Shown here piece by piece: positions 10,253 to 21,282 of a stretch of DNA of 64,000 nucleotides (position 1 is the first letter of the stretch; every line of letters starts with the position of its first letter). Location of the stretch: the NCBI GenBank assembly GCA_025594325.1, contig JANHCV010000012.1, positions 1,391,091 through 1,455,090 of the forward strand, given 5' to 3'. Both the position numbers and the translations under genes were made by a program. Under the pieces are notes generated by a model. The model saw only the letters and a program-made list of their open reading frames with translations. It was not told the origin of the DNA and made no database searches. Origin of the DNA: Blastocladiella emersonii ATCC 22665 (taxonomy: Eukaryota; Blastocladiomycota; Blastocladiomycetes; Blastocladiales; Blastocladiaceae).

Positions 10253-12354
10253 TCACTGGTACAGCTTGAGGTACAGCGCCTTGAGCATGCGCGCCTCGTA
10301 CGCGACCGAGTTGTGGGCGGGGTCAATGTTGGCCATGCCCATGGGGTCGACGACGGCGAGAATGTCGCGGCCGTGGCTCTCGGCCGTGTCGAAGAAGGCG
10401 AGGATCTCGTGGTACACGTCGTCCTTGAGCACGATCATCTGCTTGGCGAGGGTCTCGAACAGCGCGACGAAGCAGCGCTTCGCGTAGTACCACGTGTCGG
10501 TGCCGAGCTTGCGGGCCATGGGGTCCATGGACTTCATGACGCGGCCGATGCCGAACTCGAAGTTGCCCTTGGCGCAGTACAGGGTGCCGATGACGAGGTT
10601 GACGATGCACAGGTGGAAGCACCGGCGCGTCGGGTCCTCGAAGGCGAGCCGCTCCTCCTCCTTCTCGATGCGGCGCATCAGGTCCTCGGCGGCCTCGTTC
10701 TGCGACGTCATGATGTAGGCGACGCACAGGTTGGCGAGCACGATGGCCGTGACCTCGAGCAGCGAGTCGTCGAGGTGCTTGCGCACAATGGGCTCGTAGA
10801 AGGAGATGGCCTCCTTGTACTTGTTCTCCTGCATGAACAGGACGTGCGCGACGTTGAGCTTCCACGTGTCGTGCTCGGAGCAGAACTCGACCGACTTGCG
10901 GAAGATCTTCTCGACGACGTGGTACTCGCGCGTGTCCCAGTACAGCTTGGCCTGCGCCATGAGCACCGGGATGTACCGCTCGAGCTGCTCGTCGTACTCG
11001 TGCACGAGCCGCTTGACGAGGTCCTCGTCGCGGTTGTTGCGCGCGTCCTGCACGCCCTTGGAGAGGCGGCGCAGCTGCTCGACGTTCTTCTGGCCCATGT
11101 CGTCGAGCTTCTTGAACGAGTCCTCGGGCGACGCCGTCTTGAGCAGCACCGCCTCGAGAAAGTCGTACAGGTACCGCGACAGGACCGCGCGCGCGAGCCC
11201 CGAGTTCTCGGCGAGCAGGTCGGCCGCCGCGTCGTAGTACTCGAACTTGAGGTACAGCAGCAGCAGGTTGCCGAACGTCTCGGGCGGGCACGGCACCTGC
11301 TGCAGCAGGAAAATCAGCTTCTCGAACCCCGTGGCCGGCTCCGTGTCCATGTGCACCAGCGCCTGGTTGTGCAGCGTGACGGGATCCAGCTCCTCCTCGA
11401 GCCGCGGCGGCATGTCCTGCAGGGCCTCCTTGGCGGCGACGACTACACGGGGGTCGGGAGACGCGGTTAGTCGCGATGACGAAGCGAGAGCAAGGGAGCA
11501 AGCGCACAGTTCTTGAGGTTGTACTCGATGGCGGCCTTGAGGTTAAAGGCCTCGACGAGAAACGACTTGTGCAGCGAGACCGTGTTGCCGACGCTGAGGA
11601 TCTCCTCGGGCAGGACGCCGACGTTGAGGTCGGGGTAGTCGCGGATGCCGTGCTCGATGATGTCGGCAATGAACTTGAGCGAGGTCACGTACTCGCGGCG
11701 CTGGTACGCGCACAGGGCCATGTTGTAGAAGAGCTCCGGGTGGTACCCTTGGCGCTTGGCGGCCTCGTTGAACCGGACCAGGGCGTCGGCGTACTTGCCC
11801 TCCTTGTACAGCAGACACGCCTGGTTGAAGATGGTGTCGACGTCGTCCTGCGCGCACTGGTCGATGAGCACGCGGCACCCCGTCACGTCGTCCGACTCGT
11901 ACTTGATGGCCGCCTGCAGCCGCTTGATCTGCTCGCTGAACTGCGGGTTGCCGATCGCCTGGCACGCGTCCTGCGCCGCCGGGTACTGGCCCGCCTTGTA
12001 CAGCGCCTGCGCATAGTGCAGCTTGTACTCGTCGACGTCGGGGTAGTACTTGACGAGCTCCTCGTAGCTACGCAGTTGCGTGGTGGCGGCGTGAGTCAAG
12101 GAGCGTCTCGGCGCGAGCGCGTGTAACACGGACCATCCAGCGGCGCCGAGCCAGTCCTGCTGCTGGTAGTAGCACCAGGCGATGAGCGAGAGCGCGGGGC
12201 GCGAGCGCGGGTTGGCGACGAGCTCCTGGTTGAGCAGGGCCGTCACGTCGTCGAAGCGCTCGTCGCGGATCAGCGAGTAGATGGTGTGGGTGATCTTGCC
12301 CTGCGGGATCTGCGACACGGCGAGGGGCGCGGGCTGCTGCTCGGTGGATGCCAT
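10253..12354 (-). CDS. IFT70: Intraflagellar transport protein IFT70 (TTC30/DYF-1)
   Basis: Three exons, 12354-12134, 12067-11508 and 11442-10253, give 656 residues (human TTC30A is 665). TPR repeats run throughout, with near-identical family blocks: EELDPVTLHNQALVHMD, PPETFGNLLLLYLKFEY, KIFRKSVEFCSEHD, WKLNVAHVLFMQENKYKEA and LGTDTWYYAKRCF. It is an IFT-B core subunit that wraps IFT52 and is needed to build the axoneme. Introns have GTCCGT and GTGCGC donors and GTAG acceptors; spliced joins restore AAGCYEELVKYYP and NLKNFVAAKEAL. Its presence shows that the organism builds a flagellum. Confidence 0.95.
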
Positions 12355-13261
12355 TCTGCGTTCATTCAGTGCGATGCATGTGTGTGGGGTGGCGTGTGGT
12401 GCGCCATGGCTAACGAGCGATCGGCCGACGGACGCGCGGCGAGAGCGAGGACCGCGCGCGAGAGACGCGTCGGCGCGAACCGTCACGTGAGCGGCGCGGC
12501 GCGCACCCACGCCGTGTCTCGCACCGCGCCGCCGCCGCGATTTCGCGCCGCGCGTAAAAAAGAAGCGCGCACGCCGCCGCCGCCGCCGTCTCCCAGCGCG
12601 ATAACGCCCTTGTTACTTGTTACCGCCTCCCCTCGCACGCGCGCTCGCTCGAGTTCGACGCGCCGCCGCGTCACGCCCGACCGAACAAGTCGATTCTTGT
12701 TGAGTGATGATGGTGCGTGCCCGTGTCTCCCTGCAAGCGCCTGCTTGTTCGCCGCCGCCCGTGTCGCGTCCCTGCACGCGTGCGTGTCCCGCGAGCCTGC
12801 CTCGGTCTTGCTTGCTTCACGCGTGTCTCGCACGTTTCCGCGCGCACGCGCCGACCCGCCGGTTCACGCACGGGCCCGACACGCGACCGCACGGGCACCG
12901 TGGGTAACAGGCACGGCGGGATCGCCCTGCCGCGCGCGCCCCGCTTTCTTGTTCGTGACGTGTTCCGGCCACCGCCGCCGCCGTGCGCTGGCTGCGCGCC
13001 GCGCGACTCCGAGCGCGCGCCCTTCGCTGCTGGCCGCCCGCCGAGTATAAAGCGCGGCGCCCCCGCCCGCCCTCCCTCCTCTCTCGTTCCTCACCCTCCG
13101 CCGTCGCCGTCCTCGCAGTCGAGCCGTCCCCTCCCCTCCGCTAGAAACTTGCATCCTTGCACTCGCCCCGTCGTCGCCCAGAAGAGCCGAATCGCGGTAG
13201 ATCAACTCGCATACACCACCACCCCCTCCCCTCCTACACCCACCACCACCCACACACCAAG
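12355..13261. other. Divergent promoter region of IFT70 and Thr-rich gene B
   Basis: About 900 bp of GC-rich sequence with no supported gene. The right half contains a TATA box at 13046 and a long C-rich leader before the Thr-rich gene; the left side holds the IFT70 promoter. Confidence 0.5.
13046..13051 (+). promoter_or_regulatory. TATA box of Thr-rich gene B
   Basis: TATAAA inside GAGTATAAAGCGCGG, about 210 bp before the ATG at 13262. One of only two clear TATA boxes in the window, suggesting a regulated, strongly expressed gene. Confidence 0.5.
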
Positions 13262-14171
13262 ATGCAGATCCAGTCAGTCCTCCTCGTCCTCGCCGCGCTC
13301 GCCGCCCTCACCAACGCGTACGTTTGCCGCGCTCGCTCTCGCGCTCGCGACGCGACGCAACGCGCCGCGCCCGCTCTCCTCGGAACACAAACTGACGCGT
13401 CGCCACCCTCGCCCTCCCCCTCGCAGCGCCCCGAACGGCTACTCGTACGGCGACGTGTCCTCGTACATCCCGCCGCCCGTGTCGACGTCGAGCTCGACCA
13501 AGGTGACGACCACGACGGCCGTCGACATCCCGCCGACGGTGACGCCGACGGTGACGGTCGCCAACATTGTGCTGACGCGCGTCACGGTGACGTCGACCAT
13601 CAACCAGCTCTTCACCGACACGTACATCCTGTGCCGCCCGACGACCGAGACGTCGACGCTGATCGCGACCGAGACGTTCCCCGTGACGTCGACGGCCATC
13701 GAGACCAACACGGCCACGGTGACCGAGACGGAGCGCACCACGGCGACCGAGACGCAGTCGACGACGACGACCGAGGCCGTGACCACCACCGCCACGGCGA
13801 CCGCGACGGCCACGGTGACCGAGACGGCGACCGTGTCGTCGGAGGTGACGCAGACGGCGACGGCGACCGAGACCAACACGGTGACCAACACGCAGACGGC
13901 GACCGAGACGGTGACGGACGTGGCGACCACGTCGGTGACCGAGACGGTGACGGGCACGACCACGGTGACCGAGACCAACACGGTGCCCATCACCAACACG
14001 GCCACGGTGACCAACACGGTGACGGTGACGACCACGACCACGTCGACCGAGACCGTGACCGTGACCAAGCCGCCCGCGTCGACGACGGTCGTCACGACCA
14101 CGACCACGCCGTGCGAGACCGCGACGCCCACGTCGACGCCCTGCACCACCACGACCAAGGCCGCGTACTAA
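13262..14171 (+). CDS. Thr-rich secreted protein, paralog B
   Basis: Two exons, 13262-13317 and 13427-14171, give 266 residues. The intron has donor GTACGT, branch CTGAC and acceptor GCAG. Exon 1 is a signal peptide (LLVLAALAALTNA), and the intron splits the Ala codon at the cleavage site exactly as in paralog A. Mature features are YSYGDVSSYIPPPV, then a TTTAVDIP block identical in protein and almost identical in DNA to paralog A, then long Thr-alternating stretches (TATATATATVTETATV) and Cys in YILCRP, TPCET and TPCTT. The tail ends KAAY without a membrane anchor. Likely secreted and possibly O-glycosylated; function unknown. Confidence 0.8.
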
Positions 14172-14551
14172 GGACGCGTCGTCAAGTCGTCGCTCTTCAA
14201 GGTTCGCCGCGTGACGCGCCTGCCGCGCGCGCGCGACGGCGGCCGGCCACCTTCTCCCTCCCCCTCTTTTGGACCACCCCCATTGCACCCTACCCTCTCT
14301 CGTTGATCGCACTCACCGCTCTTCATACCTCTCTTCCCTTCTCTCCTCTCGACATTGCACTCCTCTCCCTCTCCCCTACGTGTTGCCAACCCGTACCTCT
14401 CCCCTCTCTTTTCTCCCCTCATGCATGCCAGCAAGACCTAATATCACTGTTCGTTTGGGACCGACCATCCCACGTTTACATCTATCCACTGTCGTCTTCC
14501 CAAGCGTCTTGAGTGTGAGCTAGTGAGCAAGCAAGTGTATTGAGTAGCAAG
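14172..14551. other. 3' flank of Thr-rich gene B
   Basis: Pyrimidine-rich 3' region shared by convergent gene ends. The stretch 14335-14368 closely resembles 1503-1540 behind paralog A, so the duplication included the 3' flank. No gene is seen. Confidence 0.55.
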
Positions 14552-15665
14552 TTACTGCTTCTTCTCGGCGGCCTTGAGCACGTTGCCGAGCTCGTACTCG
14601 TAGAAGCCGCGGCCGACCTTCTTGCCGAGCCAACCGGCGTCGACGTAGGTCTGGAGCAGCGGCGAGGGGCGGTATTTTGACTCGCCGAGCTGGGTGTGGA
14701 GGATCTTCATGATGGACAGGCACGTGTCGAGGCCGATGAAGTCGGCGAGGACGAGCGGGCCCATGGGCATGTTGGTGCCGAGCTTCATGGTGGTATCGAT
14801 GTCCTCGCGGGTGCCGATGCCCGAGTCGAGGGCGAACACGGCCTCGTTGATGTAGGGCATGAGCAGGCGGTTGGCGATGAACCCGGGCACGTCGCGCGAC
14901 AGCGTGGTGGTCTTGCCCATGGCGGCGGCGAGCGCGAGCGTCGTGTCGAGCGTCGTGGGCGAGGTGGCGAGGCCCGGGATGATCTCGACCAGCTTCATGA
15001 TCGGGACCGGGTTCATGAAGTGCATGCCGACCACGTTGGCGGCGCGCGCGTGCGAGCCCGTCGCGGCCGCGATCTTGGTGATGGAGATGGACGAGGTGTT
15101 GGACGCCAGGATCGCCGACTCGGACGTGACCTCGGTCAGCTGCTTGAAGATCTTGGCCTTGAGGTCCACGTTCTCGGACACGGCCTCGATCGAGAAGTCG
15201 ACCTCGGCGAACGCGTCGAGCGACGTGGTCGTCGACACGCGCGCCAGCGTCTCGGCGCGCGCCTCCTCGGTCAGCTTGCCCTTGGACACGTCCTTCTTGA
15301 GCACGGCGTCTACGCGGGCGCGCGGGCGAGGGTGGGTGAGCGGGCTGTCAACGAGCGGTGACGCGGTCCCAACGTACTGATGTAGTTGAGGCCCTTCTCG
15401 ATCTGGACGGGGTTCGTGTCCATGATCATGACGGGCAGCTTGGCCACGTTGGCGGCGACGCACGCGATGCCGACGCCCATCTGGCCGGCGCCGATGACGC
15501 CCACCTTGCGCACGCCGTGCGGCTTCTACGCGGTTGGTCGTTCGGTCGCGCGGGTGAGCATCGGGGCCCGATCATTCATGTGCATTCATGGGGGGTGGTG
15601 CATACAGCGACAGCGGTCGAGTAGGCGCGGCACAGGGCCGGGAGGGAAGCGGTGCGGCCGAACAT
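14552..15665 (-). CDS. HADH: Mitochondrial 3-hydroxyacyl-CoA dehydrogenase
   Basis: Three exons, 15665-15606, 15525-15378 and 15309-14552, give 321 residues. Exon 1 encodes an Arg-containing presequence (MFGRTASLPALCRAYSTAVA) consistent with mitochondrial import. The NAD-binding Rossmann motif is GVIGAGQMGVGIA. Family catalytic features are SNTSSI, the His in GMHFMNPVPIMKLVE and the Asn in PGFIANRLLMPYINEA, with GPLVLADFIGLDTC and GWLGKKVGRGFYEY in the C-terminal dimer domain. It should oxidise L-3-hydroxyacyl-CoA (or hydroxybutyryl-CoA) in beta-oxidation. No C-terminal peroxisomal signal is present (ends KKQ). Confidence 0.92.
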
Positions 15666-16098
15666 GGTGATGCGTGCGAGCGTCGTCGATGGCGAGGCAG
15701 GGAGAGAGAGCGAGGACCGATCGCGGCGGCGTAGGTTGCGCTACGGTTCGCCCCAACAGTCAGCCCGACCGCTCGGAACAGGTCGGGACATGATCGGCGC
15801 CACGGCCCGCGTGCGCGGCGGCCCGGTCCGCGTGACTGCGACGCGCGACGCGTCTCGCCGTGTTTTCGCCTTCGGGAGCGCTTCCGGCGCACGCTGAGTC
15901 TCCGCACCCCGAAACGACGGTCCCGCACTCGGACCGCGCCCTGCCCTGCCTGCACCCACTCGCCCGCCCGCGCGACCGCGACGCGCGCCTATCCGACAGC
16001 AGCCGATCATGCTCCCCGACCTCTGCACGCTCGCCACGGCCATCCAGGAATCCGCACAGCGGCCAGCACCACCACGACGCACCAAGGGATCACCCACC
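15666..16098. other. Divergent promoter region
   Basis: Lies between the starts of the dehydrogenase and the signal-anchored protein. An in-frame ATG at 16009 could extend the latter by 30 residues, but that segment looks non-conserved. Nothing else is recognised. Confidence 0.4.
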
Positions 16099-16954
16099 AT
16101 GACTGCCGTCGATCCCGCCGTGGTCACCGTCGCGGTCCCTGCGCTCGTCGCCGCCGCGCCGCGCCCGCGGACCCCAACACGGGTCGTGCTCCGGCCCGCG
16201 TTCCTCGCCCTCGTCTACCTGCTCGGCACGGCCCTCGTGCTTCTCGCTGCGGCGCCGGTCGCCGTCGTCGAGGCCCAGAGTCACCGCTGTGGAGAGTGTA
16301 CGCTGCCGCCCCTCGCCGCCAGTCGTCCCGGACACGAGCTGACACTGTTGCGTAGTCATGTACCTCAACCTGCGCCCGTCGAGCTCGGCCAACTCGACGC
16401 ACCGGGTTCTCGGCTTCTCGTACCCGCGGGGCAACGCGCGCGTCTTCGACATTCTGCGCGGCAAGGCGCTGGTGCTCAAGCGCAACGGGCTCATGACGCA
16501 CCGGCGCGAGCTCGGGCACCCGCGCAGCTACGTGCGGTACGGGTTCCAGACGCTGCCGTCGATCCCGCGGTCCGCGTTCACGGGTGCGGGCGCGACGACG
16601 GACCTGATCGCCGAGGCGCGCGTCGGGTGGCTCAAGGGCCGCCAGCGCGGCCAGTGCCGCCCCGCAGAGTACCGCCTCGCCCTGTACCTCGACGACGTCG
16701 AGATCGCCAACCAGGACCTCACCATGTTCGACCGCAAGCCGCGCCCCTCCGTGATCCGCCTCGTTATCCCCAAGTCGGCGTGGAACGGCACCTCGCTCGC
16801 GACGCCCCGGCCGGCCTCCGCCGACGGTAGCCGTGGTGACGACGGCGTGCGCCTCACGCTCCAGATGATGCAGCGCAACGTCAACGGCCACGTCCCGTGC
16901 ATCGACTCGACCACGCTCTACATGCGCCACCTCAAGCTGTGCCGCGCCGCGTGA
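16099..16954 (+). CDS. Signal-anchored protein, unknown function
   Basis: Two exons, 16099-16297 and 16356-16954, give 265 residues. The intron is GTACGC...CGTAG and splicing joins HRCGE to FMYLNLRPSS in phase. Residues about 32-62 form one strong hydrophobic segment (FLALVYLLGTALVLLAAA) after a short Arg/Pro-containing N-terminus, giving a type II anchor or uncleaved signal. The rest is a compact mixed domain with four Cys (RCGE, GQCRP, HVPCID, KLCRAA) and beta-like stretches (YRLALYLDDVEI, RLTLQMM), suggesting a lumenal or extracellular disulfide-bonded fold. No family was recognised. Confidence 0.7.
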
Positions 16955-17151
16955 GGGAGCGCGGGGTCGGCCACGCTCGGCCGAGGGACACGCGCGCGCG
17001 CGCGTAGTAGTGTCTCCCGCGCCCACTCTCGCACACCAACTCGCCCTCAATACACCCACTACGTTTGTCCTCTGTCTAAACCATGTATGCGGTGCCGATG
17101 AGACAACATGAACTGGGACCAGATTGAAGGTAGCTGTCGCGTGAACCGGTC

Positions 17152-18849
17152 ATGGACGATAGAACTCACGACGACCGACTGAGTGAACAGAGCGCGACCG
17201 CCGTCGGGACGCGGACGCTCGCCGGCTCAAGGATGGTGCGGATAGTCCAAGAGCAGCGCGCACGGTGGAGGCCTGACCCACGATCGCCGGTTAGAGCAGC
17301 GAAGACAGGCGGAAGAGGTCAAGGCCCGGCGAAGAGTTGACTTTCAGGGCGCTACGACACCCGCACCGACAGCTACGGCAGCGGCTGCTGCCGACTCGGT
17401 ACGCCCATGTCTCGCACGCGCTCTCGGCAGGTAGACCCTGACATCGTCGTCGCCGTGTAGATCCGAGCCGCGACCATCAACGCGACCATCTCACCACGCG
17501 CCACCCTCCTCCCCTCCGCCGCGTACACGGCGCTCGCGCTGAGCCCAAAACCGCTGACCCTCCCGCCACTCTCCCTCGCCACAGCCCTTCCACCAACGCA
17601 ATCCGCCTCCCTCGACGCGCGCGACACGGACCTGATCCTCGCCCGCCTGACGTCGCTCGAACACGCGCTGGACCGCGAGCGCGCGCGCCGCATGGCGCTC
17701 GAGGAGCACGTCCTGGCGGACCGCCTGCGCCTCGACGACCTCGCCGCCTCGCTCGCCGCTGGCCACCGCGCCCTGCAGGCCGATGTCGGGACGCTCGCCG
17801 CCGCGGTGTCGCAGCTGCGCACCGCGTGGGACGCACATGGCGCGGGCGGCGCACAGGTGCGCGAAGCTGTCGCCGACCTCGCGGCCCGCGTCGCGGGCAT
17901 CGCTGAAGACGTCGCGACCGTCCAGGCGGCCGCCGCGCGCGTCCCCGAGTACGTCCAGGCCCGCGCGGTCCGCGCCGAAGCCGGGTTCCGCGACGCCATC
18001 GCGCACGCGGCGGCGGCCGCGGCGGTTGAGGCGGACCGCGTCGCGCGCGACGCCGAGGCACGCGCAGTCGCTGCGGCATCGGCAGCCGTCTCGGGACTCG
18101 ACGAGCGGACCGCCGCGGCGCTCGCGGCGCTCCGCGGACACATCGACGCCACCAGAGGCCCGCTGCGCGAGGCAGTGACCGCGCAGGCCGGCGCGATCGC
18201 GGACGCCATTGCTCGTGCGGACGCGGAGACGTCCCGCATCCACGGCGTCCTCAAAGCCGAGATCCGCGCGCGGGTGGCTGCCGACGCAGCACTTGCGGGC
18301 GAGGTCCGCGCGGCGCACGCGTCGGTCGGCGAGCTCACGCGGCGCGTCGACTCGGAGCTCGCGGCGCGCGACGCACACGAGGAGCACACCGAGGTGAGTC
18401 TCCGCGCCGCCGCCGAGGCGAACGTGAAGGCGGTCGTGGCAAGGGTCGCGGGGCTCGAGGCGCGCGTGCGCGCGCAGGAGATGTTTAACGAGATTCGCCG
18501 GCAGCAGACAACGGCGCAGCATCCGGTCGCGGTGCAGGCGGCGGCTGACGACGAGGACCCCGTCATGGCCGAGCTCGAACGTACCCTCGCCCCGCGGCGG
18601 CGCGCGGGCATGGACTCGGTCACGGCCATGATGGCGGGCGGCGCGAAGCCTGCGCAGCCGGCGCCGAATCCGCCCGCGTCCGAAGACGTCAAGGACCCCG
18701 AGATCGCCAAGGCTCTCGTCGACGAGCTCATTGACCGCGCGCTGCAGCAGTCGGCGGGCAAGACGCGAGGCGGCGGTGGCGGCGGCGTGCAGGTGCCCGC
18801 GGCGGTCGCGGCCATCGAGAAGGGGCAGGCGGGCGGCGCGGGCGTGTGA
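17152..18849 (+). CDS. Ala-rich coiled-coil protein, unknown
   Basis: Four exons, 17152-17235, 17295-17398, 17461-17522 and 17585-18849, give 504 residues. Introns are 59, 62 and 62 nt, each with a CTGAC branch site; all phases close, but the first three exons rest on splice logic alone. The N-terminus is charged, then Pro/Ser-rich (PPSSPPPPLPP). From about residue 100 to 375 there is continuous heptad-like sequence rich in Ala, Glu, Arg and Asp, starting LTSLEHALDRERARRMALEE. The C-terminus is acidic, then Gly-rich. It is probably a long dimeric helix, perhaps structural. Minimal model if the 5' exons are wrong: 17692-18849. Confidence 0.6.
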
Positions 18850-19567
18850 TGATGCCGGGCAATGTAATAAAACAGCAGGTCGAGTGCATGGCGTGTCGGC
18901 GTGGCCACCTTGTCAACGTCACCCCTCAGGTCACAATCTGCAAGTACCGCTCACGGCAGCAGACGGCGGCGATCCCATACGAGCTTCGGTGAGCTTCGGT
19001 GAGCTTCAGTGAGGTGGTCAAGCTTTGGCGACAGCGTTGGTAACCAACGAACGCTGCCTCAAATACAAGGACGGCCGGTGCGCGGCGGACGAGCCTGCAC
19101 GGCGCCCACCGGATGAAGACAGGCGGGTGGCACCGGGCTGCTGACGGCTCACGGCGGCCGCGCGGACCCACAAGAAGCACACAAGTTGCAAGAGGGTGGA
19201 CACACACGGGCCCAAGAGCGAAGCGAGCCAGCGCGCGAGGGTGCCTGCCGCTGGTCTGCCTGTTGTTGCGAGGTGTGATGCGATGTGATGCGTTGCATAG
19301 AGTTCATTCATCAAGTTTCATTGGGTTCATCCATTCCAGCTGCCTCTAAGCGTCCGTGCGGCTGTGAGGGCTGTCTGCGGTGACTTGGCACGGCTGGCCA
19401 AGGTCGCTGGAAGGTCGGCGGCCGGCGCCACACACGTGGAGCTGAAACGTCTCCACCCGCTGCCACCGACCCGGCCGCCGTCGCCGCCACCGCCGTCGAG
19501 CCCAACCCTTCACATCGCCGCGCACCCGCCGTGGACTGCTCCTCCTCTCCACGTACGGCCGAACACC
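18850..19567. other. Intergenic; promoter of eS6
   Basis: Follows the coiled-coil gene, whose 3' end has TGTAATAAAAC at about 18861. It contains a tandem decamer at 18981 and ATG-rich repeats (TGATGCGATGTGATGCG) near 19277. No coding sequence is supported. Confidence 0.5.
18981..19010 (+). repeat. Tandem decamer, three copies
   Basis: GAGCTTCGGT is repeated twice exactly and a third time with one change (GAGCTTCAGT), followed by a partial GAG. A short local tandem repeat about 560 bp upstream of the eS6 start. Confidence 0.8.
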
Positions 19568-20926
19568 ATGAAGGTGAGATTACTGCAATAAATCGCACGC
19601 AACACACGAGCAGGTCGCCAGCGTCATGCACCGACCCGGTCGCAGATACACCCTCCGGACGGCATCCCGCGCCGTTGGCCGAGGCGGACTAGCTCCACTG
19701 ATTCCGCACCCCTCCTTGCGTTGTGCGCGAACGCGCCGCGCAGACAGGGGTGACGTTGACAAAGGTGGCCACGCCGGGCCATCCGTCGCGGCGCCCTGAA
19801 AAAGCGCTGTGGCGGGTGAAACTCGGGCGTGGTGGGTCCTCTCGGTCGGTGTTCCTCTGTGAGCGGGCAACGCTTGGCTTGCTTTGTACTGGTTGCTCCC
19901 CGGGCTCTGTAACGCGGCGCCAGGGGCTGTAACGGCCCTCCTGGCGCTGCTGCCGACGGGCGCAGAGACCGGGCATGTTGGACTTGGCCAATCAACCGCT
20001 CAGAAAGCACTGGCATTCCCGACCCCGCCATGTGTTGCACCCCTCGCACTCCACTCGAACGAATCGCTCATCGCTTTGCTGCCCTTTCCCCCGCCGATGC
20101 ACCCTGTCGCGCGCGATGTCCCGGCATTCTCGCCGTCGCTAGCTCAACATCGCCGACCCCTCGACCGGTTCCCAGAAGACCTTTGAGATCGATGACGAGA
20201 AGCGCTAGTACGTTGTTTTGCTGTCCCTGCGTCCGTTGTACTGGTGGGATGCTGACCCTGGCCCTCCCTGGCAACAGCCACGTCCTGATCGACAAGCGCA
20301 TCTCGGCCGAGGTCCCCGGCGACCAGCTCGGCGATGAGTTCAAGGGCTACATCTTCAAGATCACCGGCGGAAACGACAAGCAGGGCTTCCCCATGAAGCA
20401 GGGTGTCCTCGTCAACCACCGTGTGCGCCTCCTCCTCTCGGAGGGCCACTCGTGCTTCCGCCCCCGCCGCACCGGTGAGCGCAAGCGCAAGTCGGTCCGT
20501 GGTTGCATCATCAACCACGACATCTCGGTCGTCTCCCTCGTCGTCGTCAAGAAGGGCGAGAACGAGATTGCCGGCGTCACCGACGTGACCGTCCCCAAGC
20601 GCCTCGGCCCCAAGCGCGCCTCGAAGATCCGCAAGATGTTCAACCTCACCAAGGACGACGACGTGCGCAAGTACGTCATCCGCCGCGAGGTCGCGACCAA
20701 GAAGGAGGGCGTCGTCAAGTCCAAGGCCCCCAAGATCCAGCGCCTGGTCACCCCCCTCACCCTCCAGCGCAAGCGCGCCCGCCACGCCGAGAAGCGCAAC
20801 CGCGCCATCGCCGCCCGCGATGCCGCCGCCGAGTACAAGAAGCTCCTGGCCCAGCGCCACCACGAGGAGCGCGAGAAGAAGCAGCAGAAGAAGTCGTCGC
20901 GCCGCGCCTCGACCGCCTCGGCCTAA
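19568..20926 (+). CDS. RPS6: 40S ribosomal protein eS6
   Basis: Three exons, 19568-19573, 20143-20207 and 20278-20926, give 239 residues (yeast 236). Exon 1 encodes only Met-Lys; splicing gives [20 protein letters not shown], the invariant family N-terminus. Further blocks are [60 protein letters not shown] and a Lys-rich helix. The tail [10 protein letters not shown] carries Arg-Arg-x-Ser phosphorylation-type sites. The 569-nt first intron is far longer than other introns in the window. Confidence 0.96.
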
Positions 20927-21282
20927 GCTTCTCCTCCCCTCTTACTCTGCCGCGTGCCACTCTTCGCCGTCGTGTTTGGTCCTCGCGAGTTGAATACACG
21001 GTCATGTTAGGCTTCAAACCATCCTCGTCTTTTGTCCGGACTAGCGGCTCAGTTGAGCGTCGTTTGTGATGGAGAAGTCACTTAAAAGTGGTGTGCAGGC
21101 TGGAGTGAGCTGGTTCTGACCGATCAAGCTTGAAGCGCTATCCACTTTCTCCCCGACCCTTCACCATCCCATGCAGCCCGCTCATGAGCTTGGATGTAAC
21201 ATGCCGCAATTTACCAAATGCACACGATGCTCTTACTCTCCGCACGGCTCAACGATTGGTAAATAGTTGCAAGTCGCGCTAG
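20927..21282. other. Intergenic before the membrane-protein array
   Basis: eS6 3' flank and lower-GC sequence. I looked for a first exon with ATG and a membrane span for the fragment at 21283 and found none that joins in phase. Confidence 0.4.

Noticed and set aside
17108-17129. ATG encoding MNWDQIEG, the start typical of bacterial CsbD-like proteins
   Set aside because: No continuation of the CsbD domain in any frame downstream and no phase-compatible splice into the coiled-coil gene. Probably coincidence or a short upstream ORF.
17373-18908. 511-residue minus-strand frame opposite the coiled-coil gene
   Set aside because: Ser/Ala/Arg composition of a GC shadow; the plus strand shows coherent heptads and proper exon phases.
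19574-20142. snoRNA inside the eS6 intron
   Set aside because: No convincing C/D box pair or H/ACA structure by eye.
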